A model generated the notes under the pieces. It worked only from the letters and a program-made list of their open reading frames with translations. It did no database searches and was not told the DNA's origin. Below, one piece after another: positions 41,047 to 41,615 of a stretch of 41,615 bases of DNA. The DNA comes from Microseira wollei NIES-4236 (GTDB lineage: Bacteria; Cyanobacteriota; Cyanobacteriia; Cyanobacteriales; Aerosakkonemataceae). The stretch covers positions 1 through 41,615 of the forward strand of contig NZ_BLAY01000089.1 in NCBI RefSeq assembly GCF_020521235.1, given 5' to 3'. How positions within the stretch are numbered: position 1 is the first letter of the stretch; every line of letters starts with the position of its first letter. The translations under genes and the position numbers were made by a program.

Positions 41047-41615
41047 GTAGGGGCACGGCAATATCAAGTTATCCGGCGCGGTAGACAAGGTAAAAGATGC
41101 CGTGCCCGGAAAGTAGGGGCACGGCAACATCAAGTTATGGGGTAGTAGACCAGCTCAAACATGCCGTGCCCCGAAAGTAGGGGCACGGCAACATCAAGTT
41201 ATGGGGTAGTAGACCAGCTCAAACATGCCGTGCCCCGAAAGTAGGGGCACGGCAACATCAAGTTATCCGGCGCGGTAGACAAGGTAAAAGATGCCGTGCC
41301 CCGAAAGTAGGGGCACGGCAACATCAAGTTATGGGGTAGTAGACCAGCTCAAACATGCCGTGCCCCGAAAGTAGGGGCACGGCAATATCAAGTTATTGGG
41401 TAGTAGATCAGCTCAAACATGCCGTGCCCCTACATCCCGAAATTTATTTCCCGGCACTTTTGTCGGGGCACGGCAATATCAAGTTATTGGGTAGTAGATC
41501 AGCTCAAACATGCCGTGCCCCTACATCCCGAAATTTATTTCCCGGCACTTTTGTCGGGGCACGGCAATATCAAGTTATGGGGTAGTAGATCAGCTCAAAC
41601 ATGCCGTGCCCCTAC
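41047..41615. repeat. Tandem array of long palindromes (GGGGCACGGCA...TGCCGTGCCCC), cut by window end
   Basis: About eight units start at 41047, 41113, 41177, 41241, 41307, 41371 and then every 91 bases (41463 and 41554). Each has GGGGCACGGCA(A/T) on the left and TGCCGTGCCCC on the right, so each can fold into a hairpin. Two central types alternate: ATGGGGTAGTAGACCAGCTC (64-base units) and ATCCGGCGCGGTAGACAAGG (66-base units). The last two periods add a spacer CATCCCGAAATTTATTTCCC and CGGCACTTTTGTC. No coding sequence is supported. Confidence 0.9.

Noticed and set aside
41355-41585. 76-codon plus-strand frame
   Set aside because: It is a translation of the palindrome array.
41047-41615. CRISPR array
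   Set aside because: The repeats are long palindromes and the so-called spacers are themselves repeated in two types; no cas genes are present.

Overview
The window looks like chromosomal DNA of a filamentous, Oscillatoriales-type cyanobacterium. The basis is the abundance of HIP1 octamers (GCGATCGC), heptamer-type short tandem repeats (for example the (GCTAATT)n, (ATTAGCC)n and (AATCTAA)n kinds), many copies of AGAAACCCGGTTTCT palindromes, and cyanobacterial core genes (pgeF, birA, ribE, a DUF151 nuclease, cobT-like, DUF2232, a SyCRP1-like regulator, an Hsp70-like coiled-coil protein). Species cannot be named from the sequence alone.

Layout. 1-1825 (minus): a TPR/CHAT gene with one in-frame TGA at the start of the CHAT domain. 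2159-3111 (plus): a two-gene pair, a DUF6932-like nucleotidyltransferase-fold protein and an XRE-type HTH protein, resembling a toxin-antitoxin or small defence module. 3529-7759: a peptide-secretion cassette made of a C39-peptidase ABC exporter (minus), a short precursor with a double-glycine-like leader and a Tyr/Arg-rich core (minus), and a divergent HlyD adaptor (plus). 8209-10079 (minus): a small membrane protein and a STAND NTPase without sensor repeats. 10542-13657 (plus): two RTX-type secreted proteins; the second carries six near-identical 174-bp FG-GAP/VCBS repeats. 13776-20739: housekeeping genes (pgeF, birA, an M23 peptidase with an Arg-rich repeat region, ribE, DUF151, an aldo/keto reductase with a ferredoxin-like tail).

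20740-25185 is repeat-rich. It holds a degraded secreted-protein gene, clusters of MITE-like elements with ATATCATGTCC terminal inverted repeats, an IsrB (RuvC nickase lacking HNH) with a probable omega-RNA leader, and a response regulator that shares its N-terminal HTH domain with the STAND protein at 8.7-10.1 kb. 25186-28770 (minus) is a lipoprotein solute-binding protein followed by a hybrid histidine kinase. 29188-32723 holds a small coiled-coil protein and a minus-strand group with a Crp-family regulator, DUF2232 and CobT-like genes. 32828-36141 is a graveyard of IS200/IS605-type elements: a TnpB lacking RuvC-I, an RHH protein with a palindromic operator, an orphan right end, and an intact-looking TnpB with its right-end omega-RNA. 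36332-39793 encodes a long coiled-coil/Hsp70-like protein and 40171-40866 a sugar transferase. From 41047 to the window end lies a tandem array of long palindromes (GGGGCACGGCA...TGCCGTGCCCC).

The most notable systems are the IsrB/omega-RNA locus, the Tyr/Arg-rich peptide with its own C39 exporter, the NTase-XRE pair, the RuvC-I-deleted TnpB, and the terminal palindrome array.
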